This document shows, one piece after another, positions 54,296 to 64,000 of a stretch of DNA of 64,000 nt (its first letter is position 1; every line of letters starts with the position of its first letter). The notes beneath the pieces were generated by a model. It was not told the DNA's origin. It saw only the letters and a list, made by a program, of their open reading frames with translations, and did not search any database. Both the position numbers and the translations under genes were made by a program. This DNA is from Boesenbergia rotunda (taxonomy: Eukaryota; Streptophyta; Magnoliopsida; Zingiberales; Zingiberaceae): positions 1,109,073 to 1,173,072 of the forward strand of contig JAGFNQ010002314.1 of the NCBI GenBank assembly GCA_024364735.1. Direction: 5' to 3'.

Positions 54296-56521
54296 TGTTG
54301 GGACCGGGTGCATGTTGACATGGATACGGGTTCGTAATTTTAAAATTTAATTACGTGCAGCGGAAGGTTTAGCATAAATAATTTCTCAAATTATTTTAAT
54401 CACGTATCTAGCATGCAACCTTATGTTGTGGAGACATGATCATACATTTAAAATTTTACAGAAAGTAAACTAATTTACTTAATACCTCGTGTAACTCGTA
54501 GAAAGGGACGAGATCCAACCGTAGCGTCCCTTGGAAGCTCCGCCTCTATTCGCGTCCACGCCGGGTTTTCTTCAGGATGACTTCGCAAAGCCACGAGTTT
54601 CGTGCCGACAAGAACTACTAGATTCTCCAAAGGCACGACAAGAATACCAAGAGAGAGATGAAAAACTAACCACCAAACGAAGAACGGAATCAAGATTCTG
54701 GGAGGAAGGAAGGAGTCACGCCCGCTTCTTCTTCTTCATCGGCTTCTTCTTGGTGGTGGAAGCTCACAGCAAAGGGGGAGGGCTCTAGGGCCGGCGGCAC
54801 TAGAAGAGGGAGAGGGAGAGAAGGAGAGGGACAGAGGCTAGGCAAGAATCCTTAATCTCTTGGATTAATTTCCAAGCCTTGCCTTGGTACCTTTATATAG
54901 TAGCCTCTTAATCGCCACGTCTCCTCTTAACAGAATAAATTTTTCATAAGAAATTTATCTTATAAATTTTTCTATGTATTATTCCGTTATGCCAAGTTTT
55001 TATTATAACTTAATTTATAATAAAAACAATCATGTCTCCCCTTTTATTATGGAAAGAAATTTCTTTATATAAATTTCTTTATATAAATTTTTTTATCATG
55101 GTAAATCAATCCATTATTGATTTTATAAAATAAAATAAACCATTCCAAGGTTTATTTTAATTTCCATGATAAATAAATCACTTTATATAAATTTCTTTAT
55201 ACAAATTTCTTTATCCATAATTTTATAAGACAAACCACGCGCGGTTTATTTTATAAATTTGAACCAAACAATTTGGTTCTTCCCTCTTATTATGGCCGGC
55301 AAAACAAAGAGGGTGGGGACCTTCTTTGGCCGGCCAAACCCAAGCCACGATCTCACAAATTAAACTCATTTAATTCGTTCAATAAGTCTTCAAAAGACTT
55401 AGCCATTTTATGCTTCCGATGCGTCTCTGAAATATTCAGATTCGACTTATCTCTCTTGATCAAAAAATCTAATTTTCAACTCGTTTTAAATCCCTCGGAC
55501 TACTCGTAGTGCGTGTGACTAAATAGGCTTTCGATTTATGTTGGCCGACTATAATTAACCAATTATAAAACGAACATGAGTGGCACCTAGTAGTACATCA
55601 TGATCCCCAATTAATCGAAAGATCAACAGTTGACCTCAGAAACTATTCTGAAACCCTTCAGCAGCTTTAATGAATCGTGCCTCATTCCCTTCACCATCTT
55701 ATACCCACTTGGTTCAGGACATGGTCTATGTGTGTCAGTCCCCACTAGGCTGACTACGTCACACCTAGCCCAAGTAACGTTCTCTCGTCCTACAGATTCT
55801 AATTACTCTCATGTATTTAAGAGATTCATACTCTGAACATGTTATGCTCTGGCCAGAGGCTTCGAGTAACAATCCGACGACAGGCCTTGGGTATACATCC
55901 CCTCGCAAGGAGTGGTGAATCCTTTGTAGGCTGTTCAAACATCTTCGGGCACTTCGGCTTATACCCAACCATCCTGGGTTCACACCTCCTTGGAGATGCT
56001 TGCTTAAGATGTCAAAGTATAAGTCTTCATGACTAAGATGACTTGAACACCGCAAGTCAAAGGAACATCACACTTAAGCTGCAGTAAGAACTTCATTGAC
56101 ATATCTATATGTAGATTACCATATGAAGTCTTACAGCTAGTCACTCCAATGAACTAGTTCCCTTAACTAGCATTCATATTTATCTCCGGACATCCCAATG
56201 TCACCAGCCAGTGAGAATCAGCTGATTAGAGAATAACCCATGCTTGTCTCAATAGAATTGATAGTGTCCGTATTTATCAATTCATCGACTAGGGACAATT
56301 TCAATACTTCACAATTGCACATGTAGAGATAATCACTAGTTGTGAATTCATCACAAATTCTCTCATGCTGTGAATTGTATTGTGGATATTCAGTAAACGA
56401 GTTTAAGATCTCAATCAAATACACGAACATGTATACTCAAATAGTGAATATTCATTTATTAAAGTAAATGATTACAATCATAAGGCGATTGCCTTAGGAC
56501 ACTTCTCTCATATTACTAACA
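54296..56521 (-). repeat. 3' LTR of H3 (2226 bp)
   Basis: The minus strand runs TGTTAGTAATATG (56521) to GGTCCCAACA (54296). The TATA box lies on the minus strand (plus 54891-54899). The central hairpin is partly decayed (55293-55333). Confidence 0.9.
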
Positions 56522-56535
56522 AACTCCCACTTGGC

Positions 56536-57707
56536 CTAATGCCAATCGCTACGGTATCCAATACCACAGGCTCTAACATGACCCTCAAACTTGCTTTGAG
56601 GCAAGGCCTTAGTTAAAGGATCCGCTAAATTCCTTTCAGTGAAAATTTTCTCAATTTGTATATCATTCCTACTTATAATCTCTCTGATCAGATGATAGCG
56701 GCGAAGCACGTGTTTGGATCGCTGATGAGACCTTGGTTCCTTTGCTTGTGCAATAGCTCCATTGTTGTCGCAGTAAACCGGTATTGCTTCATCAATGGTT
56801 GGAACCACACCAAGTTCCGAGACAAACTTCTTGATCCAGACTGCTTCTTTTGCTACTTCCGAAGCCGCAATATATTCCGCTTCCGTGGTAGAATCCGCTA
56901 CAGTGTCTTGCTTGGAACTCTTCCAACTTATTGCGCCTCCATTCAAAGTAAATACGTATCCAGACTGAGATTTGGAGTCATCCTTATCTGTCTGGAAACT
57001 GGCATCTGTATACCCACGTATTACCATATCTCCTTCTCCATATATTAGGAACACATCCTTAGTTCTTCTTAAGTACTTAAGGATTGTCTTGACAGCCGCC
57101 TAATGATCTATTCGTGGATCAGACTGGTATCTGCTCGTGACGCTCAGAGCATACGATACATCGGGCCTAGTACATAACATAGCATACATGATAGATCCTA
57201 TCGCGGATGCATAAGGAATCTTATTCATGCAAATCCTCTCGTCATTTGTGCGCGGACACATAGACTTTGAAAGGTTGATCCCATGCCTGATGGGAACGTA
57301 ACCTTTCTTGGATTCCGACATGCTAAACCTTTTTAGCACTCGGTCTATATATGTAGACTGCGAAAGACCAAGCAATCGTTTTGATCTATCTCTATAGATT
57401 CTAATCCCAAGGATATAGGTTGCTTCTCCCAGGTCTTTCATGGAGAAAGTTTTGGACAACCAAATTTTAACCGACTGTAAGACTGATATATCATTTCCTA
57501 TATGGAATATGTCATCGACATATAGTACTAGGAATACGACTGCACTCCCACTAACCTTCTTTTACACACAAGGTTCATCAGGATTTTGTGAGAAATCAAA
57601 CTCTTTGATTGTCTCATCAAAACGGATGTTCTAGCTCCTGGATGCTTGCTTCAGTCCATATACGGATCGTCGAAGATTGCATATTTTGGTTTTATCAACC
57701 GATGTGA
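56536..57707 (-). pseudogene. pol: Reverse transcriptase and RNase H of H3 (partial)
   Basis: It holds the same motifs as H2: LYVDDIFHIGND (near 57530), LGIRIYRDRSKRLLGLSQST, SAIGSIMYAMLCTRPDVSYA, GYTDASFQTDKDDSKSQSG, STTEAEYIAAS and CDNNGAIAQ. Stops: TAG at 57631-57633 (TGG in H2), TAA at 57562-57564 (TAT expected) and TAG at 57100-57102 (TGG in H2). The N-terminal RT is cut by H1. The frame is otherwise constant. Confidence 0.9.
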
Positions 57708-59956
57708 TGTTAGTATTATGAGAGAAGTGTCCTAAGGCAATCGCCTTATGATTGTAATCATTTACTTTAATAAAAGAATATTCACTATTTGAGTATACAT
57801 GTTCATGTATTTGATTAAGATCTCAAACTCATTTACTGAATGTCCGCAATACAATTCACAGCATGAGAGAATTTGTGATGAATTCACAACTAGTGATTAT
57901 CTCTACATGTGCAATTATGAAGTATTGAAATTGTCCCTATTCGATGAATTGATAAATACAGACACTATCAATTCTGTTGAGACTAGCATGGGTTATTCTC
58001 TAATCAGCTGATTCTCACTGGCTGGTGACATTGGGATGTCCGGAGATAAACATGAATGCTAGTTAAGGGAACTAGTTCATTGGAGTGACTAGCTGTAAGA
58101 CTTCATATGGTAATCTATATATAGATATGTCAATGAAGTTCTTACTGCAGCTTAAGTGCGATGTTCCTTTGACTTGCGGTGTTCAAGTCATCTTGGTCAT
58201 GGAGACTTATACTTTGACATCTTAAGCAAGCATCTCTAAGGAGGTGTGGACCCAGGATGGTTGGGTATAAGCCGAAGTGCCCGAAGATGTTTGAACAGCC
58301 TACAAAGGATTCACCGCTCCTTGCGAGGAGATGTATACCCAAGGCCTATCGTCGGATTCTTACTCGAAGCCTCTGGCCAGAGCACAACATGTTCCGAGTA
58401 TGAATCTCTAGGAAACATGATAGTAATTAGAATCCGTTGGACGAGAAAGACATTACTTGGGCTAGGTGTGACGTAGTCAGCCTAGTGGGGACTAACACAC
58501 ATAGACCGTGTCCTGAACCAAGTGGGTATAAGATGGTGAAGGGAATGGGGCACAACTCATTATAGCTGCTGAAGGGTTTCAGAATTATTTCTGAGGTCAA
58601 CCGTTGATCTTTCGATTAATTGGGGATCATGATGTACTACTAGGTGTCACTCATGATCGTTCTATAATTGGTTAATTATAGACGGCCAACATAAATCGAA
58701 AGCCTATTTAGTCACACGCACTACGAGTAATCCGAGGGATTTAAAACGAGTTGAAAATTGGATTTTCCGATCAAGAGAAATAAGTCGAATCTGAATTTAT
58801 CAGAGGCGCACCGGAAGCTTAAAATGGCTAAGTCTTTTGAAGGCTTATTGGACGAATTAAATGAGTTTAATTCGCAAGGAGACGGCTTGGTTTGGCCGGC
58901 CAAAGAGGGTCCCCACCCTCTTTGGTTTGGCCGACCACAATGAGGAGGGAAACCAAATTATTTGGTTTAAATTATAAAATAAATCAAACGCGATTTGTTT
59001 TATAAAATTATGGATAAAGAAATTTATATAAAGAAATTTATATAAAGAGATTTATTTTCATGGAAAATAAAATAAACCTTGGATTGATTTATTTTATTTT
59101 ATAAAATTAATTATGAATTGATTTTTCCATGATAAGAAAAATTTATATAGTAAATTTCTTGTGAAAATTTATTCCATAATAAAAGGGGAGATATGTTTGT
59201 TTTTATTATAAACTTAGTTATAATAAAACTTGGCATAACGGAATAATTCATAGGAAAATTTATAAGATAAATTTCTTATGAAAATTTATTCCGTTAGAAG
59301 GGAGACTTGGCGATGGAGAGACTACTATATAAAGGAACCAAGGCAAGGCTTGAATTCCAATCAAGAGATTAAGAAGCAAGCCCTCTCTCTCCTTCTCTCC
59401 CTCTACCTCCTCTAGGGTCGGCGCCCTCTACCTCCTCTAGGGCCGGCGCCCTCTCCCTCCTCTAGGGTCGCCGCCCCTTCTAGTTGCCGTGAGCCACATC
59501 CACCAAGAAGGTGCCGAAAAAGAAGAAGAAGCGGATCGCAACTCCTTCCTTCCTCGGAATCTTGATTCCGTTACTTGGTGGTTAGTTTCCATCTCTCTCT
59601 CTTGATATTCTTGTCGTGCCTTTGGAGAATCTAGTAGTTCTTGTCGGCACGAAACTCGTGCCTTTGCGAAGTCATCCCGAAGAGAACTCGGCGTGGACAT
59701 GAATAGAGGCGGAGCTTCCAAGGGACGCTACGGTTGGATCTCGTCCCTTTCTACGAGTTACGCGATGTATTAAGTAAATTAGTTTACTTTCTGCAAAATT
59801 TTAAATATATGATCATATCTCCACAACTTAAGGTTGCATGCTAGATACGCGGTTAAAATAATTTAAGAAATTATTTATGCTAAACCTTCCGCTGCACATA
59901 ATTAAATTTTAAAATTACGAACCCGTATCCATGTCAACATGCACCCGGTCCCAACA
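57708..59956 (+). repeat. 5' LTR of H1 (2249 bp)
   Basis: TGTTAGTATTATG to GGTCCCAACA. Hairpin at 58900-58925 (same 11-bp arms as in H2), TATA box TATATAAAG at 59326-59334, AGGGCCGGCGCCCT palindromes near 59410-59470. Confidence 0.93.
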
Positions 59957-59957
59957 G

Positions 59958-59970
59958 TGGTATCTAAGCC
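59958..59970 (+). other. Primer binding site of H1
   Basis: TGGTATCTAAGCC one base after the LTR end. Initiator-tRNA-Met type with one or two changes. Confidence 0.85.
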
Positions 59971-61712
59971 GGATAGTGTTTGGCATAAACATATAATTGT
60001 TTTGCGGAAAACTTTGTCATGATCTCAATTTTGGAAAAATTTTCAATTATGAAAACTCTCCAATTATGATAAATTTTAGATTTAGGAATTTCAAAGTTTG
60101 GAAATCCTCATAAAATTTCGCAAACTTTTTGAAATATCCTACTTTCTGAAATTGTATGATAATTGTGAAAACTTCTCATCTTTAGAAACTTTCCAATTTT
60201 GGAAATTTCCTATTTTGGAAATTTTCCAATTTTGGAAATATGTAAGTTTTCTTTGTACCAGAAACTTACAAATATTCTAAAAATCTATTATGAAATCTCG
60301 CAATTTTGGGTACTTTCTTTCAAAGAAAGTCTAGACAAATTTATGGATCATTAATTGACAATTAAATTCGAATTGGTTTTAAATTATCAACAAAATTCTT
60401 TATTTTGGATTGAGCCTCGGGGAGCCGTCCAATTTAAAGTTAGTTGTTGTAATTTAATTTCCCATTTTGAATAAAATTATCATGTTTAATTTGGTTACGC
60501 CTCGGGGAGCGGACCTAATTGGATTTACGATAAATTTCTTTTCTTTGGGTATCTGAGCATCGGGGAGCCACCCTTAGAAAATAATTTGTTGTAATTAATT
60601 AATCCATAAATAAAATATGTGATCAAATCTTGAAAATTTAGGATAATTTCCTTATTTGATTTAAGAGGTGATGCTCTTACATATTGTTGTCTCCAAAATT
60701 AATTAGGAAAATGGTTTCCTATACAGTTTTCTTAAAATAAGATTTTCATGAAAATAATATGTGGTTGAATTAAGAGAATCAGTCTCTTAATTTAATAAGA
60801 TTTGATTTAGAGAAATCAAAGTCTTAAACATATTATTTCTGAAATTGATTATGACAATTTAGGAAATTATTTCCCAAAACAATTCCTTAAATAAAGTATG
60901 AAATCAGGATTAGGAAATCCGGTTCCCAATCCAATTAATGAGACTTGATAAATTAAGTCACATACATACTTTATTAAGGAAATCGTTAGTCATGACATAA
61001 TTATATGTCATGAATGTGCTTTGAAAAGAAAGGATGAGACCCAAAACCCCTTACAAAATATTAAGGCTAACACCTTCCATTAATATGGTTAGAACCGGAG
61101 TTTTGTTTCTCGTTTGGGTTGATGGACACATCCATGCCCGGCTTGAACCTCAACATGTTCAAACCATGGAATTAGTTTATGATTAATATAGTTGGAGTCA
61201 GAGGTCAATCCTTAGTTTTGGTTGTTGGACACATCCAAGCCTGACTAAACGGTTGAATGAACTCCAACCATATTAAAACTATTTCTTAATTAATGGGTCA
61301 GCCTTAAGCTTGGAGCATCGATTTGTTGTGCCACAGCCAAGGTCGATGTAAAGAGAGGTGCAGTTGGGTGCTATGTATATTGTTGCATACTTGTTAATGA
61401 GTTAACAACCCAATGATTTATGCAAACATTCAATTAGTTGATAGCATAAAGTGATAGTTACATATATGTGATATGTAATCGGTATAATTACCTACCTTCA
61501 TAGCTAAGAATAACTTGATGGCCACAGCCATGGTTGTTCTTATCTATGGTTGGATATCAACCTATTTGGAGGTGTTCCTACGATCTCCCGAATTGATAAA
61601 AAGGGTTATTCAATTCGAAAAATAAATAGGATTTAATTAATGTATGTTGATGCATTCTTTATCATTCTTCTCACATAAGCTCAATTTGTATTTCTAGGAT
61701 AATCACTCGATC
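59971..61712 (+). other. Leader of H1
   Basis: Non-coding, AT-rich. Three copies of a CTCGGGGAGC-type motif (60414-60425, 60499-60510, 60556-60568) each sit between short inverted arms. Two GGACACATCCA phrases lie at about 61125 and 61227. Such leaders carry packaging and dimer signals in copia elements; their place here is not known. Confidence 0.6.
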
Positions 61713-62480
61713 ATGTCTTCTCTGAATTTGCGTTCCATTTTGGACACCAATAAACTGACTGGGCCAAACTTCATGGACTGGCTTCGAAACCTGAGGATAG
61801 TCCTCAAGGCAGAGAAGCTTGCTTATGTCCTTGAAGATCAACTTCCCAACCGTCCTCCAGAAGATGCAACTCCAGACCAGTTAGTGGCCTATCAGAAACA
61901 TGTGACCGATTCTGAACTTGCGAGTTGCATCATGCTAGCCTCTATGGTACCTGAGCTGCAAAAGCAGCATGAGCATATGGATGCTTATACCATCATCTTC
62001 CATCTTCATGAGTTATTTGAAGAGCAGGCGAGATCCGAAAGGTTCGAAGTCTCCAGACTCCTCTTCACCTCTAGGATGCAGGAAGGCACTTCTGCCTCAC
62101 AGTTTGTGTTAAAGATGTTGGGGTACATTGAGCGACTGAGCACACTCGGTTTTGCAATGGATCATGAACTAAGTATTGACTTAATTCTGCATTGTTTGCC
62201 CAAAAGTTATTCACAATTTGTGATGAACTATCGGATGAACAAGCTGGAGACTACCATTCCTGAGTTGCTCAACCTGCTGAAGACTATAGAGCCTTCTGTA
62301 AAGCAGATCAGAAGACGGTACTGTTAGTTGGTTCCTCGAAGAAAGGTTCTAAGAGGAAGGCCAAAGAACAGAATAAGGAAAGAAGAAAAAGGCCAAAAAG
62401 ACTGAAAAGACACCAAAAGGCACTTGCCATCATTGTGGCAAGGAGGGTCACTGGCGAAGAAACTGCAAGGTTTATCTTGA
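61713..62480 (+). pseudogene. gag: gag of H1
   Basis: The ATG at 61713 starts MSSLNLRSILDTNKLTGPNF, the usual start of Angela-type gag. The UBN2-like core follows (FHLHELFEEQARSERFEVSR, GYIERLSTLG, DLILHCLPKSYSQF). A zinc knuckle CHHCGKEGHWRRNC (CX2CX4HX4C) lies at 62429-62473. Frameshifts near 62320 and near 62385 separate the core from the zinc knuckle. The protein coats the RNA in the particle. Confidence 0.9.
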
Positions 62481-62484
62481 GTCT

Positions 62485-63931
62485 TTGAAGAAGAAGGCAT
62501 CCGATGCCCCATCCTCTTCAGGTATCTTCGTTATTGAATGTCACTCTATTTCCTCAGATACCTGGGTACTTGATACTGGGTGTAGCTCACATATATGTAA
62601 TGACATACAGGGGCTAAGGAATAGAAGAAGACTCGTCAAGGGAGAAACGAATCTGCGAGTTGGAAATGGAGCAAAGATTGCTGCTGTTGCCATCGGAACA
62701 TATTTGCTAAAGCTCCCTACTGGACGTGTCTTAGAATTGGATAATTGTTATTTTGTTCCTTCGTTAATAAAGAACATTGTATCTATTTCATGTTTGAATG
62801 AAAAGGGTTATCATTTAACTTTTAGTAACAATTGTTGTTACATAACTTTAAATGGTGTTCTTTATGGGACCGAAACTTTGTGCAATGGTATCTACACGTT
62901 AGATTTATCCGGTGACGTTTTCAATATCGAAGTTAGCAACAAACGTGCTCGAATAGATAATCGAATAGACTCCTATACGTGGCATTGTCGTCTTGGCCAT
63001 GTAAGTAAGAAACGCATGACCAAATTACACCGATGTGGAATTCTGGAATCATTTGAACCCGGTTCATTTGATACATGCGAATCATGCTTAAATGCAAGAT
63101 GGCCAAATTACCCTTTTCCGGAAAAGGTAATCCAGTGGAGAATTGCTTGGTCTAATACATACTGATGTATGTGGACCAATGTCAACTCTTGCACAAGGAG
63201 GCTATAGCTACTTCATCACCTTTATCGATGATCACTCACGATTCGGGTATGTGTTCTTGATGAAACACAAATCTGAAGCTTTTGAGAAATTCAAAGAGTT
63301 CAGAAATGAAGTAGAGAAACAGCTTGGCAAAAGTATTAAGATACTTCGATCCGATCGGGGTGGTGAATACTTGAGTCAAGAGTTTCAAGATTATCTTAGG
63401 GACAATGGGATATTGTCTCAATGGACTCCGCCGTATACACCACAGCATAATGGTGTATCTGAGAGGCGTAACCGAACCTTGATGGACATGGTTAGATCCA
63501 TGATGAATCATGCAACTCTTCCAAAATCCTTTTGGGGCTATGCACTTAAGACAGCTGTTTACTTGCTAAACAGAGTCCCGACCAAGGTAGTCTCTACTAC
63601 TCCATATGAGACGTGGAATAGTAAGAAACCTCACTTAACTCACCTTAAGATATGGGGTTGTCCTGCTTATGTGAAGCGGACTGTATCAGACAAATTGGAT
63701 GCTAAGTCTGATAAATGTCTATTTATTGGATACCCTAAGGAAACAAAAGGTTACCAATTCTATCATCCCTTGGAACAAAAGGTGTTTGTTTCAAGGCATG
63801 CTGTATTTCTGGAAAAAGAATTTCTTTTACAAGAAAATAGTGGGAGTGGCATTGAACTTGATGAAGTTCAAGAAACTCCAATAGACATTACAGAGACACC
63901 TAAGTCTAGACCCACAACCAATAACTCATAA
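62485..63931 (+). pseudogene. pol: Protease and integrase of H1
   Basis: Protease active site: WVLDTGCSSHICND (about 62562-62604, DTG). Gag-pre-integrase zinc motif: WHCRLGHVSKKRM...CESCLNARWP (62983-63103). Integrase catalytic D, D, E: LIHTDVCGP, FIDDHSRFGYV and LRSDRGGEYL, then HNGVSERRNRTL and LKIWGCPAYVKR. These phrases are typical of Angela/BARE. Frameshifts near 63115 (between zinc motif and core) and at about 63902 (one extra A relative to H2 at 47412) break it. The remaining 63932-64000 is the linker to RT, which lies outside the window. Confidence 0.92.
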
Positions 63932-64000
63932 TGATGAGCTATCAGTTGAACCTAAAACAACACCACCTCTTCGTAGGTCTGATAGGACACGCAATATTCC

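Larger units (their letters stand above)
54296..57707 (-). mobile_element. Element H3: 3' part of an Angela-like copia, inverted to H2
   Basis: Minus strand: RT from codon TCACA... (57707), RNase H to 56536, PPT (56537-56522) and the 3' LTR (56521-54296). The flank ATAAT (54291-54295) in gypsy G is a likely target duplication. H1's 5' LTR starts at 57708, so H1 inserted into H3's RT, with the rest of H3 to the right of H1. Confidence 0.88.
57708..64000 (+). mobile_element. Element H1: 5' part of an Angela-like copia
   Basis: 5' LTR (57708-59956), PBS (59958-59970), a long leader (59971-61712), gag, protease and integrase; it runs off the window before RT. The flank TGTGA (57703-57707) lies in H3's RT. 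The order fits copia. Confidence 0.92.

Overview
The window is repetitive plant DNA. I find no host gene, no tRNA or rRNA gene and no CRISPR array. Nearly all of it is LTR retrotransposons and their debris, stacked inside one another. Ty1/copia elements of the large SIRE/Maximus type fill about 1-27.9 kb and 30.7-41.2 kb. Copia elements resembling the Angela/BARE lineage occupy 47.3-51.4 kb and 54.3-64 kb. Ty3/gypsy pieces fill the rest: a Tekay/Del-like chromovirus with a chromodomain, and long LTR fragments. This suggests a large, TE-rich angiosperm genome. I lean towards a monocot, but nothing here fixes the species.

Layout. A (+, 1-4391) is the 3' end of a SIRE-like element; it sits in the 3' LTR of C. 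C (-, 4392-23601) carries a decayed gag and no pol. Its 5' LTR (7731-7947 plus 22212-23601) is split by B. B (-, 7948-22206) has both LTRs, PBS, gag, protease, integrase, RT, RNase H, an accessory gene and PPT, with a 5-bp target duplication CTTAT/CTTAC. B's 3' LTR is split again by a 1693-bp solo LTR (9221-10913). C itself sits in F (-, 23602-27944), which also has gag but no pol. Then come a decayed copia RT (27950-28745), gypsy LTR remains (28782-30358), a 171-bp piece with 13-bp inverted ends (30539-30709), D (-, 30710-32843, same build as C), a gypsy LTR J (32844-35200), E (+, 35320-39710, accessory gene plus 3' LTR), the LTR piece K, and long gypsy LTRs L1 and L2 (41199-47250). L1 holds a solo LTR of E's family (41487-42857) with a perfect AAACC duplication. 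H2 (+) and H3 (-) are Angela-like 3' ends that form a 3.4-kb inverted repeat around gypsy pol G (51414-54295). H1 (+, 57708-64000) runs off the window end.

Main observations. (1) Several unrelated LTR families carry arrays of short hairpins whose stem sequence changes on both sides at once while the loop stays fixed. (2) The palindromic motif typical of each SIRE-like family's LTR recurs inside the element, and in B and E it lies just upstream of the accessory gene; in E that block also has its own TATA box. (3) In both B and E the accessory gene reads best as a spliced gene: a tiny first coding exon, then a GT-AG intron (249 and 74 bp), then the long exon. In B and E the predicted splice enters the conserved frame. 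(4) C and D share a gag-only layout, which points to a non-autonomous family.

All retrotransposon genes here carry stops or frameshifts or are cut off. Many of the stops are C-to-T or G-to-A changes, as expected for methylated, silenced copies.
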